This document shows positions 1 through 6,432 of a DNA stretch of 8,127 nucleotides, piece by piece (positions within the stretch are counted from its first letter, which is position 1; each line of letters begins with the position of its first letter). The stretch lies in the NCBI GenBank assembly GCA_947643945.1, contig CANRXN010000034.1, positions 1 through 8,127 of the forward strand, written 5' to 3'. This DNA is from an uncultured Clostridium sp. Its GTDB lineage: Bacteria; Bacillota; Clostridia; TANB77; CAG-508. A program made the position numbers and the translations under genes. The notes below the pieces were generated by a model that was given only the letters and a program-made list of their open reading frames with translations, was not told the DNA's origin and did no database searches.

Positions 1-475
1 AATTGTAAGATTCCTCTGTTAAGGTTGGAGAGTATGAAGTATAGTCACTTCTTGCCATTCCTAAAATTCCTTCTTCAAATTTTAATTTATTTTTATTCAC
101 ACCATTGGAAATAAATTCACCCTTAATAGTATAGGCTGTTTCGTCTCCACCATCTTTTAAGTCTGCTGTGGTTGCTGAACCTTGTCCTGTTCCTTCTTTG
201 TCTCCTCCTTGTATCATAAAGTCTTTTACAATTCTATGGAAGGTTAATCCATCGTAAAATCCTCTATTAGAAAGGGCTATAAAGTTTGCTACCGTTTCTG
301 GTGCTAATTCTGGATATAATTCCATTTTGATAGTTCCAAAATTTTCAACCTCCATAGTAGCAATTGGATTTTTAACTTCCATAGTTATTTTTTGATAATA
401 GCCATATCCTAAAGTTGCTATTATTACTATTACCAAAATTAACGCAATTATCCATATTATATTTTTTGTTTTCAT
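1..475 (-). CDS. Membrane-anchored cyclophilin-type peptidyl-prolyl isomerase (partial, C-terminus off window)
   Basis: Cyclophilin fold enzyme catalysing cis-trans isomerisation of prolyl bonds, probably on the outer face of the membrane. The first 158 codons are visible. Residues about 6-27 are a hydrophobic helix after MKTKN, with no lipobox cysteine, so it reads as an uncleaved signal anchor. The cyclophilin domain then follows: an N-terminal strand (MEVENFGTIKMEL), PETVANF, the catalytic-arginine segment FHRIV, and QGGD around residue 90. The C-terminal third lies beyond position 1. The ATG at 475-473 is preceded by AGGAG at a normal distance. It follows disA by about 94 bases on the same strand with no clear terminator between, so the two may be cotranscribed. 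No frame disruption and no zero-frame CGG codon is seen in the visible part. Confidence 0.9.
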   Translation of the reverse strand, partial: MKTKNIIWIIALILVIVIIATLGYGYYQKITMEVKNPIATMEVENFGTIKMELYPELAPETVANFIALSNRGFYDGLTFHRIVKDFMIQGGDKEGTGQGSATTADLKDGGDETAYTIKGEFISNGVNKNKLKFEEGILGMARSDYTSYSPTLTEESYN

Positions 476-532
476 TTTTTCATTTCTCCTTTTTCTTTTT
501 TGTTGTTCACAGTCCCTCTTCTTTCGATTGCG

Positions 533-572
533 TAAGTTATCCGTAATTTGCCTCGTTCAAACGGCTAACTTA
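533..572 (-). repeat. Inverted repeat over the disA stop codon
   Basis: Twelve-base arms at 533-544 and 561-572 pair with one mismatch around a 16-base loop. On the minus strand the hairpin begins at the TAA of disA. No run of U follows it, so it is not a typical intrinsic terminator. It may protect the disA 3' end or separate it from the cyclophilin gene; the role is inferred only. Confidence 0.4.
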
Positions 573-1637
573 GAATACAAATTGATCCTGCATTCTTTTT
601 AAAGATTGTCTTATCGTTCTTGCTCTTACTTCTCCAATTCCTTCTACCTCATCTAAACTTCCTATGTCTGCATCTAATATGTGTTGGAAGGATTTAAAAG
701 AACCAATTAAGTTTTCTACAATGTTTGATGGCATTCTTGGTATTTTGTTTAAAATACGATATCCTTTTGTATAAACACCTACTTCGTCATAGTTATCAAA
801 GTTTTCGTAGCCCAGTAATTTGGCAATGGCATTTTCACTTCCTAGTTCTTCATAAGTCAATAGTCCCAATTTTTCTAGTACTTTTTCTGGTGTTTGTCCT
901 TTTTTTGTGGTTACCATGTAATCTTTTATGATGTACATTTCTTCTTTTTCTAATCCACCAATTAATTCCTCTAACTGCATTTCTACTAGCCTTCCGTCAC
1001 TTCCTAGTTCGTAGATTTGTCTTTGTATTTCTTCTACAATTCGCATTACCATTTCTGCTCTTTGAATTGCAACAATCACATTTTCTAGTGTTACAATATC
1101 ATTGAATTCATATTCATTTAGTAAGCTTAGTTTGTTGTCAAATACTTTTTTGTATCTTTCTAAGGTTTGAATGGCTTGGTTTGCTTTGTTTAATACCACA
1201 TCTGTATTTTCTAAGACATATCTATCATTCCCTTTAAATACGGTTATGATACTTCTTCTTTGTGAAATACTAATTACCAATTCGCCCGTTTGTTTCGCTG
1301 TTCTTTCAGCTGTTCTATGTCTTGTCCCTGTTTCTAGGGTTAATGTTTCTCTTGCCGGAATTAATTGGGCATTGGCATATATAATTTTCTTTAAATCTCC
1401 ACTTAAGACAATTGCTCCATCCATTTTGGCTAGTTCATATAGCTTGGCTGAAGTATATTCTTCATTAATTACAAAACCACCATCTACAATTGCTTTTATG
1501 ACTTCATGGTTATCTGTGATTAACAGTAATGCCCCTGTTTTGGCTCTTAATATATTTTCTAGTCCATCTCTTATGGGGGTTCCGGGAGCAATTAATTTTA
1601 GTATTTCTGTAATGCTATCTTCTTTTCGTTTTCGCAA
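570..1637 (-). CDS. disA: DisA, DNA integrity scanning diadenylate cyclase
   Basis: Makes cyclic di-AMP from two ATP and is known to scan DNA, stopping at branched structures. The protein is 355 residues, the usual length. The N-terminal DAC domain carries DGA at 73-75 and the ATP-binding GTRHRTAER at 104-112. A helical linker covers the middle (about 150-300), and the C-terminus has a helix-hairpin-helix DNA-binding segment (SLDEVEGIGEVRARTI, about 325-340). The start is a TTG at 1637-1635, chosen because AAAGGGGTG lies just upstream and the family start (RKRK, then an amphipathic helix) begins there. It lies 36 bases downstream of radA, the common radA-disA pairing of Firmicutes, so the two are probably cotranscribed. 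The frame is intact. CGA is used for Arg, but no zero-frame CGG occurs. Confidence 0.97.
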   Translation of the reverse strand: MRKRKEDSITEILKLIAPGTPIRDGLENILRAKTGALLLITDNHEVIKAIVDGGFVINEEYTSAKLYELAKMDGAIVLSGDLKKIIYANAQLIPARETLTLETGTRHRTAERTAKQTGELVISISQRRSIITVFKGNDRYVLENTDVVLNKANQAIQTLERYKKVFDNKLSLLNEYEFNDIVTLENVIVAIQRAEMVMRIVEEIQRQIYELGSDGRLVEMQLEELIGGLEKEEMYIIKDYMVTTKKGQTPEKVLEKLGLLTYEELGSENAIAKLLGYENFDNYDEVGVYTKGYRILNKIPRMPSNIVENLIGSFKSFQHILDADIGSLDEVEGIGEVRARTIRQSLKRMQDQFVF

Positions 1638-1673
1638 AATGACACCCCTTTCTTAAAAGCTTCCTTCTTTCAT

Positions 1674-3037
1674 TTAGCCTAACGCCTTTTTCATTGCTTC
1701 ATTTATATTCTTGACCCCTATTATATCTAATTTTATTTTATCTTTCAAGTCTTTTTTGTTACTTTCTGGAATGATGCAAGATTTAAAGCCTAATCTTTGT
1801 GCTTCTTTTAGTCTTTTTTCGATTAAGTTAATTCTTCTAACCTCGCCTGTTAAGCCGAACCTCTCCCATAATTACCATATCTTTTGGAATCGGAATATTT
1901 TTAAAACTAGACGCAGTTGCCATCATAATTCCTAAATCAATAGAAGGCTCATTAATTTTTAGACCTCCTGCTACATTTAAGTAAACATCTTGCATACCAA
2001 GCATTAGACCTGCTTTTTTTTCCAACACCGCAATTAATAAGGCCAATCGATTGTAGTCAATGCCATTTGCTGTTCTTTTAGCATAACCAAAATTGGTTTG
2101 TGTCGTTAATGCTTGCAATTCCACTAAAATAGGCCTTGTCCCCTCCATACTAGAAACAATACATAAACCAGATGGATTATCGTCTCGTTCAGAAATTAGT
2201 ATCTCTGATGGATTGGTAATTTCACACATTCCCTCTTCTTTCATTTCAAACATACCAATTTCATTAGTAGATCCAAACCTATTCTTAACTCCTCTTAAAA
2301 TTCGGTATGAAAAATATCTTTCTCCTTCTAAATATAAAACCGTATCTACCATATGTTCTAAAACTCTTGGTCCTGCAATATTTCCTTCTTTGGTAACATG
2401 CCCAATAATAATGGTAGTAATTGCCCTTGACTTACACACTCGCATCACTTGCGAAGTAATCTCTCTTACTTGGCTTACACTTCCGGGTGCTGCTGTTAAT
2501 TCTTCTGCATACATTGTTTGAATCGAGTCAATAATAACAAGCTTTGGATTCATATTTATAATTGCTTGGTTAACAACATCAATATCTGTTTCTCCTAAAA
2601 ACATAATATTTTCATTATTAATTTTTAATCTATCTGCTCTCATTTTAATTTGTTCTGCTGACTCTTCCCCAGAAACATAAAGAACATTTCCTTCTCCTTT
2701 TACCTTATCGCAAATTTGAAGAATTAAAGTAGACTTTCCAATCCCCGGTTCTCCTCCGCAACAAAACCAAAGACCCTTTTACCAAGCCACCACCTAAAAC
2801 ATTATCTAATTCCGTAAAACCAGTTGAAGTTCGAATCGTTTCCTTTGCTTCATAAGAACTCAAAACCTGTGGTGTGTTGTTTTTTACATCCTTTTGCTTT
2901 AACGAACTATTTTTACTCTCCACTATTTTTTGCTCAAAAAAGCTATTCCAACTATTACAAGCTGGACACTTACCAAGCCACTTGCTTGACTCATTTCCGC
3001 ATTCATTACAAACAAAAATCGTTTTACTTTTTGCCAT
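1674..3037 (-). CDS. radA: RadA/Sms recombination ATPase, two +1 shifts needed
   Basis: RecA-related ATPase that processes recombination intermediates by branch migration. Read with two single-base skips the gene gives 453 residues, normal for RadA. It has a C4 zinc finger (Cys10, 13, 24, 27), Walker A GGEPGIGKST at 94-103, the RadA signature KNRFG, and a C-terminal Lon-like domain with GEVGLTGEVRR. The frame breaks at an extra C before Gly94 (2758) and again before Gly394 (1857). Without the shifts the product ends 18 or 6 codons later. The ATG at 3037-3035 matches the family start (MAKSKTIFVC), but it has no Shine-Dalgarno sequence, because a REP unit abuts the start codon. Intact family motifs on both sides of each break argue against decay. 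The alternative is a pseudogene or sequencing error, which I think is unlikely given four identical events in other genes. Confidence 0.93.
1854..1857 (-). other. Putative +1 frameshift site, CGGC, radA codon 394
   Basis: On the coding strand GAG GTT is followed by C GGC TTA ACA. The zero frame reads CGG (Arg) and then stops after RLNRRG. Dropping the C at 1857 restores GEV-GLTGEVRR, the conserved C-terminal motif of RadA. The exact skipped base is fixed by the protein motif. Confidence 0.85.
2755..2758 (-). other. Putative +1 frameshift site, CGGA, radA Walker A
   Basis: On the coding strand TTG TTG is followed by C GGA GGA GAA. The zero frame reads CGG AGG AGA and ends at 2705. Skipping the C at 2758 gives LVLL-GGEPGIGKST, the nucleotide-binding loop of RadA. 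Without the shift the product would have only the zinc finger and no ATPase core. Confidence 0.87.
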
Positions 3038-3066
3038 GTGAAATTGGGGACGGTTCTTTTTTCACA
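3037..3066 (+). repeat. REP-like unit A (left end of RAYT element)
   Basis: A 30-base unit with arms TGTGAAA and TTTCACA around a head containing GGGGACGGTTC. Its first base is also the A of the radA ATG (complement), so the radA start codon touches the hairpin stem. It is an inverted partner of the unit at 4217-4246, with one difference in the head. Confidence 0.85.
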
Positions 3067-3124
3067 TTCTTAAGTTTTTGCTATCTCTATATGTTTTATT
3101 TGCAAATAACTTATACAAAATATA

Positions 3125-3152
3125 TTAATATTTCGTATCATGTGTTTATCAA
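3125..3152 (-). promoter_or_regulatory. Candidate sigma-A promoter for radA-disA
   Basis: TTGATA (3152-3147) and TATTAA (3130-3125) are 16 bases apart on the minus strand, just after the transposase stop codon. Transcription from here would pass through REP unit A before radA. The -10 match is imperfect. Confidence 0.35.
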
Positions 3153-3154
3153 GT

Positions 3155-3955
3155 TTACGTCTCCTTTCCCCCTTCCTTTCCTTTCATTGCTATTTCTACC
3201 ATTCTTTTACTTAAACCTGTTATTCTCGCAATTTGTACATTTGAAATTCCTGAAATATTTCTTAATTTCCTCAAATTTCTATTTCGCTCTGCTATCTTAA
3301 ACTTAACTATTTCTTGAATATCTTGAATTTCTAAAATTTCTTCTATGTATTTTCTTGCTTGCTCATCTTTTAATTTGGATATCATTTCATATTCTACAAA
3401 ATTCTGCATTTCGTTTTGAAATGTATTCATTTTATGGAATTCTATAAATTGTTTCATTGCTTCTTGTTTCTGGTTTCCAAATAATTTTAAAATTTGCCTT
3501 TTATTCACTATTGGGTTATCGTTTACATATTCTTGATAACTACTCCAAGGATATTCCTCCATTCGTGCAATTTCCGCTATTTCTGGGTTTCGATGGATAT
3601 AACGGCATAAATTTGTAAGATAACTCTTGGTTTCAATTTTTTTACTTAAAAACCTATCTTGAAATAGATGTCCTACTCTATCATATTTTTTATTCCAATA
3701 AGAGGCATAACTAACTGTCAAACTTTGTAGTGCTCTTGATAGATTCTCTTTTTTATCATATAAAATAAAGTGAACATAGTTTGTCATTAAACAATAAGCA
3801 TATAATTCATATTGATACTTTTCTTTTGTTTCACAAATTTCTTTTATAAATTTGTGATAATCCTGTTTTTCTAAAAATATATCTTGTTTTGCATTTCCTC
3901 GAAGTATTATATGATATACTTTTGTGCTACTTTTTTCTCTTGCTATTCGGGGCAT
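3155..3955 (-). CDS. RAYT-like (Y1/IS200-family) transposase with altered HUH motif
   Basis: The protein is 266 residues and belongs to the REP-associated tyrosine transposase group, single-strand DNA nicking enzymes. Visible family features are MPRIAR at the start, YHIILRGN (14-21), YCLMTN-YVHF (54-63), GHLFQDRF (95-102), RYIHRNP with the likely catalytic Tyr119, and YPWSSY (135-140). The C-terminal part (about 233-258, NVQIARITGLSKRMV) looks like a helix-turn-helix. The family motif is normally His-hydrophobic-His; here the first His is Tyr60 (codon TAT), which a single C-to-T change from CAT would produce. The enzyme may therefore be weak, dead or repurposed. The ATG at 3955 has a modest SD (GAAGGT). 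The frame is intact with no CGG codon. It lies between inverted REP units. Confidence 0.85.
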   Translation of the reverse strand: MPRIAREKSSTKVYHIILRGNAKQDIFLEKQDYHKFIKEICETKEKYQYELYAYCLMTNYVHFILYDKKENLSRALQSLTVSYASYWNKKYDRVGHLFQDRFLSKKIETKSYLTNLCRYIHRNPEIAEIARMEEYPWSSYQEYVNDNPIVNKRQILKLFGNQKQEAMKQFIEFHKMNTFQNEMQNFVEYEMISKLKDEQARKYIEEILEIQDIQEIVKFKIAERNRNLRKLRNISGISNVQIARITGLSKRMVEIAMKGKEGGKET

Positions 3956-4052
3956 TTTCTACCTTCTTTCTTATTTTTTGATAAATGTCAAAGTAATCCT
4001 TAAATACCCCCAAAATAATTCCCCAAATTTGTTTTCCTATAATTCCAAATTT

Positions 4053-4089
4053 AAAAAAGTATAGCACATTTTTTTCAATTTTGCTATAC
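4053..4089 (-). terminator. Hairpin plus U-tract upstream of the transposase gene
   Basis: GTATAGCA and TGCTATAC (4059-4066 and 4082-4089) form a perfect 8-bp stem. On the minus strand it is followed by six U residues (4058-4053), as in an intrinsic terminator. The long AU-rich loop weakens it. The same bases contain TGCTATACT, which could serve as an extended -10 promoter instead, so the role is uncertain. Confidence 0.45.
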
Positions 4090-4211
4090 CTTTCAAATAA
4101 ATTCACTAAAAATTTACAATTCTTTTCCTATTTTATAATATTAGATTCAAAATCATGTATTAAATCTTACTCTAAGACTCTTCCATAATAATCAAAAAAT
4201 CTCTATTTTAT

Positions 4212-4246
4212 AAAAATGTGAAAAAAGAACCGTCCCAAATTTCACA
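4212..4246 (-). terminator. REP-like unit B, likely terminator of the small gene
   Basis: A REP unit at 4217-4246 in the opposite orientation to unit A. Read on the minus strand its 7-bp stem (UGUGAAA/UUUCACA) is followed by five U residues (4216-4212). It begins on the base after the stop codon of the upstream gene. It is both the right boundary of the RAYT element and a plausible intrinsic terminator. Confidence 0.65.
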
Positions 4247-4573
4247 TTATTTGCTTCTAAATGTTACTTCTTGGAATAGGAAATCGTGTACTTTTTCCCA
4301 AGTAATTTCTTGGTGTAAAAATTCGTTGATTTCGTCTTCTACTTTTTGTTGATATGGTGTTAATTCAACTTTTATTTCTTTGTTCCAATCTATGTCTTGT
4401 AACCAAAATGCTTTAAATTTGTTCCAAAATCCAGTTTTAGTTGGTAGGTTTGTTCCTGGTTGCATAATAGTTCCTGCGTTTTCTGGTGTTTGTTGTTCTT
4501 CGTTTTCCATTGTTTGTAACTCTACCCCTCCAAATACTCCTGATACATTGTTTACTTTACCTAAATCTGCCAT
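4247..4573 (-). CDS. Small hypothetical protein with three FxxQ[DE][IV] motifs
   Basis: I do not recognise this 108-residue protein. The N-terminal half (1-48) is polar and probably flexible, rich in Gln, Glu, Asn and Pro. The C-terminal half repeats a short aromatic motif three times: FWLQDIDW (56-63), FLHQEITW (85-92) and FLFQEVTF (98-105), consensus F-x-x-Q-acidic-I/V-D/T-aromatic. It has no signal peptide, membrane helix or cysteine. The ATG at 4573 has a strong AGGAGG site, and a well-formed promoter lies about 45 bases upstream, so it is very probably expressed as its own unit. The stop codon abuts REP unit B. The function is unknown; the repeated motif suggests a binding surface or self-association, which is inference only. 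Confidence 0.8.
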   Translation of the reverse strand: MADLGKVNNVSGVFGGVELQTMENEEQQTPENAGTIMQPGTNLPTKTGFWNKFKAFWLQDIDWNKEIKVELTPYQQKVEDEINEFLHQEITWEKVHDFLFQEVTFRSK

Positions 4574-4615
4574 TTTTATTCCTCCTTTGTGTTTTTTATA
4601 TCTGTTACTGTTTTA

Positions 4616-4644
4616 GTTATACTATATAATTTTAGAATTGACAA
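4616..4644 (-). promoter_or_regulatory. Sigma-A promoter of the small gene
   Basis: TTGTCA (4644-4639) and TATAAC (4621-4616) are separated by exactly 17 bases on the minus strand. They lie upstream of the AGGAGG and ATG of the small gene. Confidence 0.75.
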
Positions 4645-4680
4645 GTATTTTGGCGTTTTTTTATATTAAATGTTGATTAC

Positions 4681-4702
4681 GGTTTTGTTACGGTTTCGTT
4701 AC
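4681..4702. repeat. Two 11-bp tandem repeats
   Basis: GGTTTTGTTAC and GGTTTCGTTAC lie end to end just downstream of the mtaB stop, with a partial third copy to the left (GATTAC before 4681). No hairpin is seen here. The meaning is unknown. Confidence 0.5.
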
Positions 4703-4708
4703 ATCTTT

Positions 4709-6068
4709 TTACTGTTTTACCAAGATATGATCACTTTTTGCCTCTATACATGTGGCTTTTATGATTTTGTTTTCTAGGTTTTCTAGATTTTCACCTTGTT
4801 GTTTTGTGTCTTGCTGTTCTTGTCTTGTTTTTTGAAGCTCTTCTTCAACATTTTCTTTAATTCTTGCCAATATGTAGTTTTTAGTATGCCCTTGATGGTA
4901 GCCATTTTTCACTTCTTCGCACAAAATTTCTACTTCTTTTCCTAGATATTTATCATGATATTCTTTTTGATTTTTATTCGATAGCTGGATTAACTTTTCG
5001 CTTCTTTGCTCTTTTATATTTCCTGCTATTTGCGCTTTCATTTGAGAGGCTTTGGTTCCTTTTCTTGGTGAATATTTAAAAATGTGCATTTTATAAAATT
5101 TGATTTTACTTAAGAATTGATATGTAGTTTCAAATTCATTTTCTGTTTCTCCGTGGGAAACCAACAATTATGTCTGTTGTTAAAATAACGTCTTGATAAG
5201 CTTTTTTTAATCTTTGCACAATTTCTTCAAATTCTTTTGTGGTATACCTTCGGTTCATTCGATTTAACGTTTCGTCACAGCCACTTTGCAAGGATAAATG
5301 AAAATGATGGCACACTTTTTCTAATTTTGTTAGTCTTCCTACAAATTCTTCTGTTATTAATAAAGGCTCTAAAGAACCTAGTCGAATCCTTTGGATTCCT
5401 TCTATTTGATTAATTTCTTCTAATAAATCAATTAATTGATAGTTTTCTTTAAAATCCTTCCCATAAGAGGCAATATGAATCCCCGTTATTATAACTTCTT
5501 TGATTCCATTTTGGGCTATTTTTTGGATTTCTTTTATAACGTTTTCTGGCCTTCTACTTCTTACTCTTCCTCTTGCATATGGAATAATGCAATAGGAGCA
5601 GAATCTGTCACAGCCATCTTGTACTTTGATAACTGCTCTTGTTTTTTCGGTATAGGTCGTTTCTCCTAATTCTACATACTCTTTTTGCTTCATAACGTTT
5701 TGTATTTCGTCTAACTGATTTTCTTGCTTTTCATATTTTTCTATGATTTCTACTATTTTCTTTTTTTCGTTATTTCCTAGTACTAGATCAATTTCTGGTA
5801 TTTCCCCTACTTCTTTTTTTGCAACTTGTACATAGCATCCGCAGGCTACTACAATGGCTTCTTTGTTTTGCTCTTTTACTCTTCTTAGCATTTGTCTTGA
5901 TTTTCTGTCTGCCATATTCGTTACTGTACAAGTGTTTATTACATAGATGTCAGCTTTTTTATCTGCTTCTACTATATTGTAATTTTTTTCTATAAATTTT
6001 TGTATCATGCTGTTGGTTTCGTATTGATTTACTTTACAACCTAGTGTGATAAATGCTACTTTTTTCAT
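4709..6068 (-). CDS. mtaB: MtaB, tRNA t6A37 methylthiotransferase, one +1 shift needed
   Basis: Radical SAM enzyme that converts t6A37 to ms2t6A37 in tRNAs reading ANN codons. With one base skipped it gives 452 residues, close to family length. The N-terminal UPF0004 domain has Cys11 (TLGCKVNQYE), Cys47 (NTCTVT) and Cys78 (CGCYVQ). The radical SAM cluster is CDRFCSYC (Cys153, 157, 160), and the C-terminal TRAM domain contains GHTKNYI. The frame breaks inside VGFPGETE, by an extra C before Gly306 (5153); otherwise it ends after five codons (RRNRK). The TRAM domain holds a Gln/Glu-rich insertion (about 410-430). The ATG at 6068 is chosen for its AGGAGA site and the family start MKKVAFITLGCK; an in-frame TTG at 6101 lies inside a REP unit. 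YqeV is the Bacillus name for the same enzyme. Confidence 0.93.
5150..5153 (-). other. Putative +1 frameshift site, CGGA, mtaB codon 306
   Basis: On the coding strand TTC CCA is followed by C GGA GAA ACA. Zero frame gives RRNRK then stop. Skipping the C at 5153 restores VGFPGETE, a signature of the methylthiotransferase family, and the frame that runs to the TRAM domain. Confidence 0.87.
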
Positions 6069-6094
6069 TTTCTTCTCCTTTTTTAAGACAATTT

Positions 6095-6124
6095 TGTGCA
6101 ATTGGGGACGGTTCTTTTTTCACA
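6095..6124 (+). repeat. REP-like unit C
   Basis: It has the same head (GGGGACGGTTC) as unit A but the left stem is TGTGCAA, so only TGTG/CACA pairs cleanly. It lies 26 bases upstream of the mtaB start codon. Confidence 0.8.
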
Positions 6125-6170
6125 TTTTGGAACACTTAGAGACACCTTTTTGATTCTATATAATTATGAG

Positions 6171-6322
6171 TTCTTAAAATATAGTATATTATTTTTTACA
6201 CTTTGTGTATCGCGCAACCACCTAATTTAAAAGTTAGGAAGGTTGCTCCAATCGCACTCGTCTTATCACACTCGTTTGGTAGTTTACGCAGTGTCTAAAA
6301 ATAATATACTATATTTTAAGAA
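6171..6322. repeat. Nested inverted repeat with 26-bp perfect arms
   Basis: The AT-rich arms 6171-6196 and 6297-6322 are exact inverted copies (TTCTTAAAATATAG and onward). They sit inside the larger palindrome, separated from the outer arms by unmatched DNA (6146-6170 and 6323-6343). This suggests either one folded structure with bulges or one element inserted within another. Confidence 0.75.
6214..6246. repeat. Central hairpin of the palindromic element
   Basis: GCAACC (6214-6219) pairs with GGTTGC (6241-6246), and CCTAA with TTAGG inside it, closing a short A/T loop. It lies near the middle of the nested repeat. Confidence 0.6.
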
Positions 6323-6364
6323 TAGAAATAATATGTAGTAGATGTGTCTCTAAGTGTTCCAAAA

Positions 6365-6394
6365 TGTGAAAAAAGAACCGTCCCCAATTGCACA
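6365..6394 (-). repeat. REP-like unit D
   Basis: Exact inverted copy of unit C, forming the outer end of the right arm of the 300-bp element. Unit E follows eight bases away in the same orientation. Confidence 0.8.
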
Positions 6395-6397
6395 TCC

Positions 6398-6431
6398 AAA
6401 AAGGACAATTAAGAACCGTCCCAAATTGTCC
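6398..6431 (-). terminator. REP-like unit E, likely mreB terminator
   Basis: Unit E (6403-6431) has the common head but a different stem, GGACAATT/AATTGTCC, eight perfect base pairs. On the minus strand it starts one base after the mreB stop codon and is followed by five U residues (6402-6398). It fits an intrinsic terminator well. Confidence 0.75.
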
Positions 6432-6432
6432 C

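Larger units (their letters stand above)
3037..4246. mobile_element. RAYT-bearing element bounded by inverted REP units
   Basis: A stretch of about 1.2 kb is bounded by near-identical REP units in opposite orientation (3037-3066 and 4217-4246). It contains one gene for a Y1/RAYT-type transposase. Its ends meet the radA start codon on one side and the stop codon of the small gene (4247-4249) on the other, with no spare bases. RAYT proteins are known to act on REP sequences of their own genome, so pairing the gene with these repeats is reasonable. Whether the whole unit moved as one is not shown. No flanking target duplication is evident. Confidence 0.6.
6095..6394. mobile_element. 300-bp palindromic element with 51-bp perfect arms (REP doublet or MITE-like)
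   Basis: The arms 6095-6145 and 6344-6394 are perfect inverted repeats of 51 bases. Each begins with a REP unit (6095-6124 and 6365-6394) and continues with TTGGAACACTTAGAGACAC. There is no coding sequence inside. It fills most of the 364-base gap between mreB and mtaB. Because it shares its REP head with the repeats around the transposase gene, RAYT-driven spread is plausible. The mtaB transcript may begin inside or upstream of it; I see no convincing promoter in it. Confidence 0.75.

Noticed and set aside
1171..1656. Plus-strand open frames opposite disA, radA, mtaB, mreB and the small gene (such as 1171-1656, 2093-2521, 6972-7214)
   Set aside because: They are antisense shadows with no family motif, ribosome site or promoter.
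1837..2643. Separate gene starting at the internal ATG of radA (2643)
   Set aside because: It starts after Walker A inside the RecA core and has no ribosome site; it is the continuation of radA after the first shift.
3967..4210. A gene or small RNA between the transposase and unit B
   Set aside because: AT-rich DNA with only one hairpin (4053-4089); no supported open frame or RNA family was recognised.
4709..5167. Separate small gene downstream of mtaB
   Set aside because: It begins in the MtaB motif VGFPGETE and holds the rest of the radical SAM and TRAM domains; it is the shifted part of mtaB.
6069..6101. Upstream TTG start for mtaB at 6101
   Set aside because: It lies in a REP unit with no ribosome site, whereas the ATG at 6068 has AGGAGA and the family N-terminus.
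6095..6431. CRISPR array
   Set aside because: The repeats are inverted and palindromic, with no regular direct repeats or spacers.
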